From: Zygosaccharomyces rouxii
Lineage: Eukaryota; Ascomycota; Saccharomycetes; Saccharomycetales; Saccharomycetaceae
Direction: 5' to 3'
Assembly (NCBI RefSeq): GCF_000026365.1
Contig: NC_012996.1
Coordinates: forward strand, 1,178,001-1,242,000
Length of the DNA stretch: 64,000 nucleotides
A program made the position numbers and the translations under genes. Under the pieces are notes generated by a model. It was not told the DNA's origin. It did not search any database and was given only the letters and a program-made list of their open reading frames with translations. How positions within the stretch are numbered: the first letter of the stretch is position 1; every line of letters starts with the position of its first letter. Below, one piece after another: positions 18,723 through 30,672 of the stretch.

Positions 18723-21700
18723 ATGTCTGGAATCACTGGATCCCAGCCGCAAGAGACGGAGGAGCATACTTCGCTATTAGCTCCATCTTCAACGAGACGT
18801 AAGTATTTTAATTATGACTATCAATCTACGACACCCGTTCAGAGGAAAGTTTCCTCCAAATATGATCCTGAAAATCCTAATAAGGATAAATTAGGTACTT
18901 ATGATGGTGTCTTTGTTCCGACAGCTTTAAACGTTTTATCAATTTTAATGTTTCTTAGATTTGGATTTTTATTAGGACAGCTTGGTCTAATATGTGCACT
19001 GGGATTTTTGATTTTGAGTTATGCCATTAATCTCTTAACAACGTTGAGTATTTCTGCAATTTCAACAAATGGTACGGTTAGGGGTGGTGGTGCATACTAT
19101 ATGATTTCGAGAAGTCTGGGACCTGAATTTGGTGGAGCGATTGGATTAGTATTCTTTTTAGGCCAAGTCTTCAATGGTGGTATGAATGCTGTTGGTGTTA
19201 TTGAGCCAATTCTTTACAATTTTGGCCATTCATTACCGTATGAACCACCTGCCGCTATTTGGGAGATATTACCAAGGGGCAGATGGGTGGAATTTGGATA
19301 TGCCACTGTGATTTTGTTACTTTGTCTAGCTGTGGCTCTCGTTGGATCTCAAACAGTTTCAAGAGCTGGTAACTTTTTATTTTGTATACTTGCCACTTCC
19401 ACTGCATTCATACCAATTTCAACTTTAATAATGAAACCTTTCCAACATGGTGATATGATTTATACTGGTCCATCTTGGGAAACTTTTAAAGGTAACCTTC
19501 TACCGCATTTGACTAAAGGTGCTGCAGGATCTCTTTTAAAAGGTAAAGAAACGCTTAACGATTTATTTGGTATTATGTTCCCTGCAACTGCCGGTATATT
19601 TGCAGGTGCTGGTATGTCAAGTGAACTGAGGAAGCCATCTAAATCAATTCCTAAGGGAACACTTTGGGGGTTACTTTTCACTTTCATCTGTTACACATTT
19701 GTTGCCATTTCAATGGCATCTTCCATTCCAAGACAAACTTTTTACAGAGATGTTCAGGTAATTCAATCTGTCAGTGCCGGTCCTTGGATTATTTTAATGG
19801 GGGAGTTGGCTACTTCTTTATTTTCTACTATCATGGGACTCGTCGGTGCTGCTTATGTACTGGAAGCCATAGCAAATGATAGTATCATTCCAGGAATATC
19901 AATTTTCCATAAGAAACCGCTGGCGGCTCTTTTGTTCACTTGGGCTTTAACTCAATCATGTTTGTTCTTAGATGTGAACAAGATTGCTGTCTTTATTACA
20001 ATGACTTTCCTAATGACATTTGCAGTCATGAATTTAGCATGTTTCCTTTTAGTGATTTCATCTGCCCCCAATTTTAGACCATCTTTCAAATATTTTGATA
20101 GATTCACAGCATTTACAGGTGCTTTAATGTCGACAGCAGCAATGTTTGTCGTTGATGGTATTTCAGCATCTGCTGTCATATTAGGGATGACTATCCTGTT
20201 CATTGTGATTCATTACTTATGTCCACCAAAACCGTGGGGGGACGTATCTCAAAGTTTAATCTATCACCAAGTGAGAAAGTATTTGTTAAGATTAAGACAA
20301 GATAATATCAAGTATTGGAGACCTCAAATTCTTTTGCTAGTGGATAATCCTCGTACCAGCTGGAATTTAATCAAGTTCTGTAACAATCTTAAAAAAGGTG
20401 GTCTTTACATATTGGGACACGTTACGGTTACTGATAATTTCCAGGAGCAATTCCAGGAACTAAGAAAACAACAAAAGGCTTGGATGTCTATCAGAGAACT
20501 TACTAAGATTAAGGCATTTGTACAAATTGGAACGGGCCCAAGTTTACCTTGGGGTGTTAGAAACGTCTTTCTGGGTTCAGGTCTTGGAGGTATGAGACCC
20601 AATATTACAGTTTTAGGATTTTTCGATTTGAAACATCACCACGAAGTTTCTGGTAATGAATCAATTAGTAGTCAAACTAATGCGGCAAATTGGGGCGAAA
20701 GACTACCAACTGATGATTGTAAAAATGAGAACAAGATTAGAGTACAACAGTGGGTAGAAATTCTGGAAGATTTATCGTTGATGCATTCAAACATCGCTAT
20801 TGCTCATGGGTTTCAAAAATTGAATACGGATGAATTAAACAACCAGGAAGAGCCAGAAGAGAAAAAATGCATTGACCTATATCCCATTCAGATGTGTGCT
20901 AAGATGAAAGTACAAAGTGATTCCCCCTCTGTCGTTACAACGAACTTTGATACATATACTTTGATCTTACAATTGGGGGCTATCTTGGTGACAGTGCCTG
21001 AATGGAAACGTACACACAGATTGAGAGTTATACTGTTTGTGGAAAAGCATTTGGATAGAAGTGAAGAACTCCGGAGGATGCAAAACCTATTGGCCGTTTT
21101 AAGAATCGAAGCTGAAGTCTTGGTGGTGGCGCTAGATCAGTTCAGAGTCTATAATACGATTGTCAAAGGTGATCCAATAAATTTCGAGTACGTAAATTCA
21201 GTCTTGAAATATGATTCCTGGTGGCAAGATTTGGTCGAGGCTAGAAACACCTTAAAACCTAAACGTAGGTTTTCCACTATAGATACCCTTCAAAATAAAC
21301 CTGTGAATGTGAAGCCACAACCGCAGAAATATAAGTTATCAAAGCTACAGAGGCTTGGCGTTAGCTTTACAATGAGCTCAAGTATGCCACATAACGCTTC
21401 TTTCCTCAGTGACTCCTTAGACGATGACACTGAAGTCGGATCCATCCGAGATACTTCCCCATCAATACCTCCTATGAAAGATAGAATTAACTATGAACAT
21501 ACAAGAAGAAGAAATAACAATAGTGGGAGAGTTATCTCACCATCCTATCGTAATGTCGATGAAATCAACAAGAACGCATCAAGGCCTGTATTTTCCAGTA
21601 ACAAATTGCCCAATACAAAAGTCTTGGAAGATCAAAGCGGTGATAAACCAACCATTGTACCAGTAATGGAAAGTACGTCTTCCACTAATGAAACAGGAAC

Positions 21701-22010
21701 CTCTAGACAGCAAGGTTTGTCAGATTTATCACGCAACTATTCCGGTGACAGTTTAGTGACATCCATGCAGAACCTAGTATTTAACGATTTACCCAGTAGG
21801 GCTCAACATTTGATTTTGAACGATATGATGTCACAAATTTCAGGAAACTCAGATTTGATTTTTTCCACTTTACCAATCCCACCTTTGGGTACACATCAGG
21901 ATGAAGAAGCCAGCTTATGCTACGTCGAAGATCTTCACACATGGCTTCAAGGACTACCTGCGGCAATGTTAATTAATTCACAAACCATGACTGTCACAAC
22001 AGCTTTATAG
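18723..22010 (+). CDS. VHC1: Vacuolar cation-chloride cotransporter Vhc1
   Basis: A 1095-residue SLC12-family protein matching S. cerevisiae YBR235W/Vhc1 (1120 aa), a vacuolar-membrane K+-Cl- symporter. After a soluble N-terminus (about 60 residues), roughly twelve membrane segments lie between residues 65 and 500, beginning [29 protein letters not shown] in two halves of the family signature, with [20 protein letters not shown] as the second. The cytosolic C-terminal half contains SLC12 features such as [10 protein letters not shown] and a Ser/Asn-rich variable stretch (about 880-1010). It converges with ABD1 36 bp away, as YBR235W and YBR236C do. Confidence 0.95.
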   Translation: MSGITGSQPQETEEHTSLLAPSSTRRKYFNYDYQSTTPVQRKVSSKYDPENPNKDKLGTYDGVFVPTALNVLSILMFLRFGFLLGQLGLICALGFLILSYAINLLTTLSISAISTNGTVRGGGAYYMISRSLGPEFGGAIGLVFFLGQVFNGGMNAVGVIEPILYNFGHSLPYEPPAAIWEILPRGRWVEFGYATVILLLCLAVALVGSQTVSRAGNFLFCILATSTAFIPISTLIMKPFQHGDMIYTGPSWETFKGNLLPHLTKGAAGSLLKGKETLNDLFGIMFPATAGIFAGAGMSSELRKPSKSIPKGTLWGLLFTFICYTFVAISMASSIPRQTFYRDVQVIQSVSAGPWIILMGELATSLFSTIMGLVGAAYVLEAIANDSIIPGISIFHKKPLAALLFTWALTQSCLFLDVNKIAVFITMTFLMTFAVMNLACFLLVISSAPNFRPSFKYFDRFTAFTGALMSTAAMFVVDGISASAVILGMTILFIVIHYLCPPKPWGDVSQSLIYHQVRKYLLRLRQDNIKYWRPQILLLVDNPRTSWNLIKFCNNLKKGGLYILGHVTVTDNFQEQFQELRKQQKAWMSIRELTKIKAFVQIGTGPSLPWGVRNVFLGSGLGGMRPNITVLGFFDLKHHHEVSGNESISSQTNAANWGERLPTDDCKNENKIRVQQWVEILEDLSLMHSNIAIAHGFQKLNTDELNNQEEPEEKKCIDLYPIQMCAKMKVQSDSPSVVTTNFDTYTLILQLGAILVTVPEWKRTHRLRVILFVEKHLDRSEELRRMQNLLAVLRIEAEVLVVALDQFRVYNTIVKGDPINFEYVNSVLKYDSWWQDLVEARNTLKPKRRFSTIDTLQNKPVNVKPQPQKYKLSKLQRLGVSFTMSSSMPHNASFLSDSLDDDTEVGSIRDTSPSIPPMKDRINYEHTRRRNNNSGRVISPSYRNVDEINKNASRPVFSSNKLPNTKVLEDQSGDKPTIVPVMESTSSTNETGTSRQQGLSDLSRNYSGDSLVTSMQNLVFNDLPSRAQHLILNDMMSQISGNSDLIFSTLPIPPLGTHQDEEASLCYVEDLHTWLQGLPAAMLINSQTMTVTTAL

Positions 22011-22046
22011 AGATTTTAAACACTAATTGATAATTTGCAGTTATTT

Positions 22047-23348
<1,302 letters not shown>

Positions 23349-23494
23349 TTACTGTTGAGCTTCTCATTAAACATGGCATCCATCAAAGAATCTTATAACG
23401 AAGAAACTTGAAAACTTGGTCTAAAACTAAAGAATAATTCAATAATACATAAAAATAACAACAAAAGATCGAATATATCGAGTTATTGAAGCAG

Positions 23495-25990
23495 ATGTCA
23501 TCTGTAAGTGCAAATGATAACAACAAGGCCAAGCTTTTGCAAGAAAGACGAGAGAAATTGGCCAAGTGGAAGAAGCAAAAGGCCCTTAGAGATGAGCAGA
23601 AGAAAAAACATACTAACACAGAAAATAGTTCAGAGAAGTTGACTGAAAGTCAGCAAGAGTTGCAACAATCCAAGAAAAAAAAGAGGAAAAATGATCAGGC
23701 TGATTCCACCTTTAGGAAAACCGTGAAGTCTAGCAAAAACAGGAGTACAAAGAAAATATCATTTGATGAGAGTGACGAAGAGGGTTCAACACAGGGAATA
23801 GAGCTTTTTAAGCCTATGAATAACGATGTGGTTGATGTTAACAATTCTGAAGCCAAGGACGACGTTGATCCATTGGAAAAATACATACAGAGTCTTTCTA
23901 GTAATGATGACGGAAATTTGGTGCCACCTTCAGTGAATTTAATGGATGCAGATGATAACGAAGTACCTTCAGATGAGAAGGAAATGTCAAGTGATGAGGA
24001 TGAGGAAGGATTTAAATTTGCGAAGATTGCTAAAATGAAATCCAAGAAGCAAGTGAAGGAGATTCGTTACGAGAGGAATGAATTGGAATCATTTAGGAAG
24101 GATTTTTATTCACAACTGCCTCAAGCATTACTTAGTGATAATGAAATTAGTGAACTGCGCTTGAATTTGGGAAATATCAAAGTTAGAGGGGATGGTTGTC
24201 CTTTACCGATTACTAGATGGTCACAACTTGGGCTTACATCTGACATAACGAGTGTTTTGATAAACGATTTGAAATTTGAAAATCCAACATCGATTCAGGC
24301 CCAGGCTATTCCAGCTATTATGTGTGGAAGGGATGTAATTGGAATCTCGAAGACAGGTTCAGGTAAAACTATTTCTTACTTACTCCCTCTCATTAGACAT
24401 ATCAAAGCTCAAAGACATTTAGCAAGTGATGAATCCGGTCCACTGGGGCTTGTGTTGGCCCCCACGAGAGAATTGGCCATCCAGATCAATGAAGAAGTGA
24501 CAAAGTTCACCGCCAAGGACAAGTCTGTAAATTCTGTATGTTGTACTGGTGGTTCCGAATTAAAAGAACAGATTAGAAAATTGAAAAAGGGGATTGAAAT
24601 AGTAGTAGCGACTCCAGGAAGGTTTATCGATTTGTTAACGTTGAACACTGGTAAATTATTGAGTACGAGGAGAATCACTTTTGTCATTATGGATGAGGCG
24701 GATAGATTATTCGACATGGGGTTTGAACCTCAGATTACTCAGATTATGAAAACTATAAGGCCTGACAAGCAATGCGTGCTATTCAGTGCAACGTTCCCTA
24801 ATAAACTAAGAAATTTCGCTATGAGAGTCCTTCATCGGCCATTGAGCATTACCATTAATTCCAAGAGTTTGGTAAATGAGAATGTTACCCAAAGATTTGA
24901 CATTGCCAATTCTGATGAGGAAAAATTCAATACGTTACTGCGGATTTTGGAGAAACATGAAGAATCTTCAAATGGAGTCCCAATGCAACAAGATTGGAAT
25001 GATTCAGAAAATAAAGATGAGAAAGCGATCATATTTGTCTCCAGTCAACAAATATGTGATTTACTGCATATCAAATTAGAGAATGAAGGTTATACCATCT
25101 ATTCTATACATGCGGGCAAGCCGTATCAAGAAAGATTAAACAATTTGGAAAATTTCAAGAGTACTCCCAATAGCATTTTACTTTGTACGGAAGTGCTTTC
25201 CCGTGGGCTTAATGTTCCTGAAGTGTCTCTTGTACTGATATACAATGCTGTCAAAACTTTCGCTCAATACGTGCATACCACGGGTAGAACAGCTAGAGGT
25301 ACTCATACAGGTGTCGCCATGACGCTTTTATTAAACGACGAAATTGCTGGTGCCTTTATTTTGAACAAAGCTATTCGAGATAAAGAATTAGAAGAGCATG
25401 ATCCCAGAATCGTGAAACAATTGAAGTCAATGAGTCAAGAATTTGAAAAGGGAATGCAGAGTGGGAAATTTAAAGTATCACAAGGGTTCGGCGGTAAAGG
25501 TTTAGATAATTTAGAATCAAAAAGAGAGGAAAGACAATCACAGGAAAAGAAATATTATGAGAATGATGAAAAATTACCGCTGGATAATGAGCCTAATGTG
25601 AAGAATACGAAGGATGCATCATCATCAACTCAAATACAAGTTCCCAAATTACGCTACCGGGTATCAAATCATATTAGCCCTGAAGGTGATACGGTTTTTA
25701 TCGCTAATGTTAATGTTAACGATTTGCCACAGATAGTGAGATGGGAAGTCACCAAAAATACCACATTGATGTTTGTCAAGAATGAAACTGGTTGTAGTAT
25801 AACGAATAAGGGTAAATATTATCCTGAAGGTCAAGGACCAAAATCTGATAGAGATGAACCTAAACTTTACCTTTTAATTGAATCTGATAATGAAAAGGAC
25901 ATTAAACTTTGCATCGATCTATTAGAAGGTAAAGCTAAAGAAGGAGTTCGCAAGGTGGGCATTCAATCAATTAAAGACACTAAATATTAA
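23495..25990 (+). CDS. PRP5: DEAD-box splicing ATPase Prp5
   Basis: An 831-residue RNA-dependent ATPase (S. cerevisiae 849 aa) that remodels U2 snRNP for branch-point recognition and prespliceosome formation. The N-terminal third is charged and Lys/Glu-rich, with an acidic patch DEDEEGFKFAKIAK. The helicase core carries SKTGSGKT (motif I, about residue 286-293), APTRELA, CCTGGSE, TPGR, MDEADR (motif II, about 397-402), SATF and HTTGRTARG. The C-terminus ends IQSIKDTKY, as in S. cerevisiae. The ATG at 23495 is chosen; the frame extends three codons upstream only to a TTG. The order ABD1-PRP5 matches YBR236C-YBR237W. Confidence 0.97.
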   Translation: MSSVSANDNNKAKLLQERREKLAKWKKQKALRDEQKKKHTNTENSSEKLTESQQELQQSKKKKRKNDQADSTFRKTVKSSKNRSTKKISFDESDEEGSTQGIELFKPMNNDVVDVNNSEAKDDVDPLEKYIQSLSSNDDGNLVPPSVNLMDADDNEVPSDEKEMSSDEDEEGFKFAKIAKMKSKKQVKEIRYERNELESFRKDFYSQLPQALLSDNEISELRLNLGNIKVRGDGCPLPITRWSQLGLTSDITSVLINDLKFENPTSIQAQAIPAIMCGRDVIGISKTGSGKTISYLLPLIRHIKAQRHLASDESGPLGLVLAPTRELAIQINEEVTKFTAKDKSVNSVCCTGGSELKEQIRKLKKGIEIVVATPGRFIDLLTLNTGKLLSTRRITFVIMDEADRLFDMGFEPQITQIMKTIRPDKQCVLFSATFPNKLRNFAMRVLHRPLSITINSKSLVNENVTQRFDIANSDEEKFNTLLRILEKHEESSNGVPMQQDWNDSENKDEKAIIFVSSQQICDLLHIKLENEGYTIYSIHAGKPYQERLNNLENFKSTPNSILLCTEVLSRGLNVPEVSLVLIYNAVKTFAQYVHTTGRTARGTHTGVAMTLLLNDEIAGAFILNKAIRDKELEEHDPRIVKQLKSMSQEFEKGMQSGKFKVSQGFGGKGLDNLESKREERQSQEKKYYENDEKLPLDNEPNVKNTKDASSSTQIQVPKLRYRVSNHISPEGDTVFIANVNVNDLPQIVRWEVTKNTTLMFVKNETGCSITNKGKYYPEGQGPKSDRDEPKLYLLIESDNEKDIKLCIDLLEGKAKEGVRKVGIQSIKDTKY

Positions 25991-26028
25991 TACAACTCTC
26001 TTCATGCGTGTGTGTACAAGGTTCAAGT

Positions 26029-26451
26029 TTAGTCATAAACCAAAGGTGTATTATTGTTTTCGGCCTCTTTTTGTTCAGCTTCCTGTAGTATATGAGCTCT
26101 TGAACTCTTTGCTCTTTCTTGTGCTAATTTTTTACCTAGTTCACCTCTTGTAGATTTTTCGTTTGATTCTTGGAATCTTTTTTCTGCCGCTAACCTTGCA
26201 GCTTCTTGGGGAGATAACTTTTCCCTATTCTCATCGATTGTACCGCCTATGGTTTGAGCTTGAGATGTCTTCGTAACAGTCTTTGCCGATGGTTTTATTC
26301 TCTCAGGTTTTGTCTGTTTTTGAGTCTTAGCAAGTGTCTGTGGTTGCGTTCCTGCACGCTGTGAAGGAGCTGTTCTTTGAGTAATTGTAGTTTGATCAGT
26401 CCTGCTATTAGTAGCAGGTGTTTGAGCAGATTTACTGGAACATAATCCCAT
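26029..26451 (-). CDS. YGL108C-like small protein with N-myristoylation signal
   Basis: A 140-residue protein that matches S. cerevisiae YGL108C (140 aa), whose molecular function is unknown. Translation from the ATG at 26451 gives MGLCSSKSAQ, a good N-myristoylation sequence with an adjacent Cys for palmitoylation, so attachment to the plasma or another membrane is inferred. The conserved C-terminal half contains LSPQEAARLAAEKRFQESNE, RGELGKKLAQERAKS and a terminal VYD. An upstream extension to a TTG at 26490 is rejected because it would bury the MGLC start. It lies between PRP5 and the RMD9/YBR238C gene, which is an interleaving of S. cerevisiae chromosomes II and VII. Confidence 0.9.
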   Translation of the reverse strand: MGLCSSKSAQTPATNSRTDQTTITQRTAPSQRAGTQPQTLAKTQKQTKPERIKPSAKTVTKTSQAQTIGGTIDENREKLSPQEAARLAAEKRFQESNEKSTRGELGKKLAQERAKSSRAHILQEAEQKEAENNNTPLVYD

Positions 26452-26824
26452 AACTATATGTCTGATTGTGATAACCTTGCCCTCCTTCAATGTCTGTACT
26501 TAACGTTTTTTTTTTTTTTTTTTTCGAAGTTTCGCTTATATATATAGTTTAATCACTATTAATGAAACTAATTGAAAAGATTCTATCTATTTTATATAAA
26601 ATAACTAATAAACATAAAATAATACCTTTGATTTTGAAATTTTTTTGATTTTTGTAGAAGAATAATTAGTTAAAACTTAATGAAACCCAATGAATATAAA
26701 AAAAGAAGTGTATTGTAACGGAATAAATTAGAATGGAAGGAATAATGACCGATTTATAATTGAATATCGACTAATCAATAATAAATTTTTAACCTTAGTT
26801 CTTCGTAACATCATTAGGAGTAGT
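26452..26824. other. AT-rich intergenic region with poly(T) and ARS-consensus match
   Basis: 373 bp upstream of the YGL108C-like gene and downstream of RMD9. It starts with a T19 run (26506-26524), is very AT-rich through 26560-26790, and contains one exact 11-bp match to the S. cerevisiae ARS consensus WTTTAYRTTTW on the minus strand (26609-26619). Origin activity is not shown. Confidence 0.4.
26609..26619 (-). other. Candidate ARS consensus sequence
   Basis: The minus strand reads TTTTATGTTTA, matching WTTTAYRTTTW at all positions, inside an AT-rich intergenic region. Such 11-mers occur often by chance in AT-rich DNA and ORC motifs differ between yeasts, so this is only a candidate. Confidence 0.25.
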
Positions 26825-28939
26825 CTACTGAATGTTGGTTTGTCTAATGTTATGAAATTCAGGTACCGGAATATCAGAAACATCTAGACTACCATACTCG
26901 GGTAATACCTCCTCTAAAACGGAATATTTAACAGCAGTTCCTGACGTCAATCTAGTCAATTGTCTAGGATCACGACAGTATGGTGAATAACGTTTGACAA
27001 TCTTCAAATACAAACTCATTCTCTCACCAAGTTCTTGTTGTAATTGATTTTGACTTTGTTGCATTTCCTCTTGCTGAGCTTCCATATCATCAAATGCACC
27101 TGAAGCATTAGCTGCTTGCAAAGCTGGATGGGAGTAATCTACATCACCACCAATTTCTGCAAACAACTGTCTGTTAGCCTCACTACCGCTAGATGAAGAA
27201 TGTAAAGAATCACGGTCGGAACCAGCATTAACACCACCACCATTTTCAGTTAAATCTCTCATATATTGAGTCCAAGTGACGGTGGCGTCTCTTAGAGCGG
27301 CCCAATCTGCATTAGCAATAAATTTCTGACCAGCTTCATCAGATTTACTGACTAGATCTATCCATCTTTGTAAGATTTCCAAACTACTGGCATCATCAAC
27401 AGACCCCATTGATTTCAACAAAATTCTGTAGGCGACAATAGTCTTTGGAATGTTGAACAATTCGTAACTCTTATCGATATATTCAATGATCTTACGATCA
27501 CGCCAAACAGAACACTTAGCCAAAATGATGTTGAAAAATGGTTCGTCAATTCTCTTAATTTCATTATAAGTATGGATCAAACTTTGTAATGCTTGGAAAC
27601 CGGAAACCTCATCATTAGCATAGTTTTGGAAAAAAATGTCAAAGAATGTGTCGTTCAAGGATGAAGAAATACCATGATTAACATCTCTACCATAATGAAC
27701 AGATGATTTGTACCAGATATCGTAGACCATTTGCAAATCATGAGTTTGATTCCAAACGTTTCTTAAGAAAGATTTGACATAAGAGACTTGTAGATCAATC
27801 TTGTAAGGCATTTCATCCTTTAAGGCCTTTTCGAAAAAAGTTTGTGCAACGTTCAAATCATTACACTCACCAATAAAGGATAAATGAGTTTCTATCAAGT
27901 ATCCGTATTTCATCTCTGTACTTTCTTCACATAACTGTTGGAAAAGGTTTAATGCCATTTCATTTTCACCTGCTGACAAACTGGCTCTAATCATACCAAC
28001 AGAAAGGTTTGGATGGAAATAATTAATCATAGATGAGGACTTTTCATAAAGTGCTTGAATTTCAGGATATGGAACGCCGTGATCATAAAGAATTGGTAGA
28101 ATGACACCAACCACACGAGGATTTAAGAAAATGTTGGAAGAATATGGATTTGTACCATTGATGGCGGCTTTCCAAATACTGACAGCCTCTTCAAATAGTA
28201 ATAATTCCTTGAACGCGGTAATCAAATGCATGGCACCGTATTCATTCAATTCAACTTTATTTGTCAACATGTTGTCTGCAACTTCTCTCAAAGATTTACA
28301 CAAATAATTGGTCATCTCTTTATGGAAACTCTGAGAATCGTAATCTGGCTTTTTGTTCATTCTAGTCAATTGATTTCTGTTAGCTCTTAACCCATTGTGC
28401 AACAAATGGACCAAACGAGACACACGGTCGGAATTTAACTCTGGAGTATCTATCAAATCGTGGTATAAATCCATAGCTCTTGCAATAGAATCCCAAAATA
28501 ATGGATTTGCATTTGAAGTTGGGTGATCTGTTGGTTGTCTCATCGATCTACGTCTAGGAGTCTGAGACATGTATAGTGTTTGAGCAACACATTCTTCAAA
28601 GGCACATACTTTGTGATACCATGGGGAATCTACAGGTGTTGATGGATGAGCACCTTGACGGTTTTTACTGTAGGCAGGTGGGAACGGTTGTGACCCCAAT
28701 TGATTACGTAAATGGCGCACTTTGTTAACTGCAGCATTAGCTTGTTTAGCACTTTGACTTGTAGCACTATTTTTGTTATTATGAGGTAATGGTCCGTTGC
28801 CAGAATCTTGTCTTTCTAATGCTACAGCGCTGTTAAACCTTATAGAATGGTTGAAAGAATTCCTTGCAGAAGCATGGGCAAACTGATTGGGTAGCCTGCC
28901 CTTGATCACTTGCGTCTGTTGTTGCGCTAATCTAAGCAT
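26825..28939 (-). CDS. RMD9: Rmd9/YBR238C-type mitochondrial mRNA-stability protein
   Basis: A 704-residue protein corresponding to the S. cerevisiae paralogue pair RMD9 (YGL107C) and YBR238C; being single here it is probably their unduplicated counterpart. Rmd9 binds a conserved element at mitochondrial mRNA 3' ends and stabilises those transcripts. The N-terminus MLRLAQQQTQVIKGRLPNQF is basic and lacks acids, as in a mitochondrial targeting signal. The central region (about 130-540) is helical with PPR-like spacing. A variable Ser/Gly and Gln-rich stretch (about 565-640) precedes the conserved end. The ATG at 28939 is chosen over a GTG just upstream. Confidence 0.9.
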   Translation of the reverse strand: MLRLAQQQTQVIKGRLPNQFAHASARNSFNHSIRFNSAVALERQDSGNGPLPHNNKNSATSQSAKQANAAVNKVRHLRNQLGSQPFPPAYSKNRQGAHPSTPVDSPWYHKVCAFEECVAQTLYMSQTPRRRSMRQPTDHPTSNANPLFWDSIARAMDLYHDLIDTPELNSDRVSRLVHLLHNGLRANRNQLTRMNKKPDYDSQSFHKEMTNYLCKSLREVADNMLTNKVELNEYGAMHLITAFKELLLFEEAVSIWKAAINGTNPYSSNIFLNPRVVGVILPILYDHGVPYPEIQALYEKSSSMINYFHPNLSVGMIRASLSAGENEMALNLFQQLCEESTEMKYGYLIETHLSFIGECNDLNVAQTFFEKALKDEMPYKIDLQVSYVKSFLRNVWNQTHDLQMVYDIWYKSSVHYGRDVNHGISSSLNDTFFDIFFQNYANDEVSGFQALQSLIHTYNEIKRIDEPFFNIILAKCSVWRDRKIIEYIDKSYELFNIPKTIVAYRILLKSMGSVDDASSLEILQRWIDLVSKSDEAGQKFIANADWAALRDATVTWTQYMRDLTENGGGVNAGSDRDSLHSSSSGSEANRQLFAEIGGDVDYSHPALQAANASGAFDDMEAQQEEMQQSQNQLQQELGERMSLYLKIVKRYSPYCRDPRQLTRLTSGTAVKYSVLEEVLPEYGSLDVSDIPVPEFHNIRQTNIQ

Positions 28940-29541
28940 CACTGTTCTGTTCCCTTGATGTGGAATGATCTAGTGAACAAACAAGTGAATAGTCGATGAT
29001 AATTTTTTGAAGTCGAAAATAAAGTCAAAAAATACTTGGTAAACGTACTTTCTCGTTTAACTTATCTTAGTCCCTAGGTTCTTATAAGGTCGGCTTCTGG
29101 GTTCAACAGGAAAAAACTATTAAAGTGGTAAGACAAAAAAATGTGAATTGTTGTTGAATATTCCTATGCCTCGCCTCTTTCTAGATAGTAGTATTAACAA
29201 CGGTGATGCGCTCACTCTAAACTTCGAAAAAAAAAAAAAAAATGGGCTGACAGAATCGAAAAAAAGAAGTGGGTGATGATGATGATTTTGATGGTCCTGT
29301 TCCTTTTCATGTCGGAGTTGACGAAGAAGGTGGAATGGAACGGAATAAATCACACACAGTATGTTGAGAAATCGTAAACGGAAACTCGTTCCCAAGACTC
29401 TCGAGCTCTTTTTTCTTTTTTTCCTTTTCCTTTCTTCCTCTTGTCTTCAGCTACCAGAAACTACTACAGGATGCGGATGGTGTACCGAAGTTCCGACGAA
29501 GTAAATTTCTGGACGTTGATTCCGTAATAAACGACAAAAGG

Positions 29542-29562
29542 ACACACACACACACACACACA
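29542..29562 (+). repeat. (AC)n microsatellite
   Basis: An uninterrupted ACACAC run of 21 bp in the ALY2 upstream region. Confidence 0.9.
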
Positions 29563-30032
29563 GAGAGGTGTGGGTGAGCGAATGTACCTAGCTACCTAGC
29601 TACCGGCACGCTTAGCAGTATATGTGTATGTGTAGTCTTAAGAGATCGGGTTTATGGACTCGAAAGCCAAAACAATTGAAGGTCAGCGGTTGCATTACCG
29701 GCCTGAACAAGTTACTCTGAATGCGAGAGCTTCCTTTGACTCAGTGACCAATATGTACAAACGGCGGCAAAAACGAAAGGAAGCGCCGAGGGTAGAAAAA
29801 TGGGAGAAAATCGCCCCTTTATATAATGATCATTTCCACTCTTCTCATCTTTCCTCACCCGCTAGATCTGTAGTCATACAAACCCCTAGATATCTCCACT
29901 CTGCACTCCCCTTTTTTTTCCAATCATCCTGATCAGTAGCCGCCAATTACAGAAACTTCCGCAGAAAATAGGAGTCTCGATTGTGTGGGGTAATCTTTTT
30001 ACTTCCTACTACTGTATCTAAGCAAGGCACAG

Positions 30033-30042
30033 CAGCCGCCGA
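30033..30042 (+). promoter_or_regulatory. URS1-like (Ume6) element upstream of ALY2
   Basis: CAGCCGCCGA contains the nine-base core AGCCGCCGA of the S. cerevisiae URS1 site TAGCCGCCSA bound by Ume6. A second, weaker match (TAGCCGCCAA) lies 97 bp upstream at 29936-29945. They lie 630-740 bp before the ALY2 ATG, so the target gene is uncertain. Confidence 0.35.
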
Positions 30043-30672
30043 GGTCTGCAAAAGAAAAAAAGTTTAAACCACTTTAATTCAATTAATTAATTAATCAATC
30101 ACTTATCAGCCGCACACGGCTGGTACAAGTTTCTTGGTCCATTCATCGAGAAAAGAACGGTTTCCTACGTTCTCGAGTTCGAACCTTGCGAGCTGCTTTG
30201 TCTCCAAGCACATGGCTCTCGAAGGACGCGAACGGTAATACAAGCGATAACAAACTGCCAATAGCCAATTATAATTTACGATCGCACTTAAAGGTTATGA
30301 ATCTCTTTACAATAGGTACCACAGTCTTGGTTGTTAAACTTTGTTTACTTTCTTTAAATATGTCCTGCAATTAATACTGGTTATATTCTTCTACGTCCAT
30401 CTCTTGCCTGATTGTTGAGAAAAGAAAAGGGGACCTGTGATCACAACCTGCATCGCCCTTTTAGAATATTGACTAAGATAAGAAGGAAAGTTGACTTAAC
30501 TTAATTAATCAATATACTTCAATAATACAAACTTCATATATCTATGATACAGAGGAGCTTCAACTAGGCTCATTTGAACAATTATAGTTATTTTAGGTCA
30601 AGGGTCTGCGTGACTAAAGGATTCCATAGTGATATAGAGGGGCAGAGAAGGGAATATTAGGACGACTACAAG

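Larger units (their letters stand above)
28940..30672. other. 1.7 kb intergenic region upstream of ALY2
   Basis: Long gene-poor region at a synteny junction (RMD9 of the II/VII block, ALY2 of the X/XI block). It contains an (AC) repeat of 21 bp (29542-29562), two tandem CTAGCTAC units (about 29587-29603), two URS1-like motifs (29936-29945, 30033-30042), one TGACTCA (29737-29743) and stacked TTAATTAA-type AT sequence near 30080-30100. A 92-codon plus-strand ATG frame (29654-29932) has no recognisable product and I do not call it a gene. Confidence 0.5.

Noticed and set aside
29654..29932. 92-codon ATG frame upstream of ALY2
   Set aside because: No recognisable motif or homologue, ends in a poly(F) run from a T tract, and lies in a repeat-rich spacer. 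It is not strong enough to call a gene.
30186..30374. 62-codon frame upstream of ALY2
   Set aside because: Short, with no motif and no recognised relative; expected by chance in 1.7 kb.
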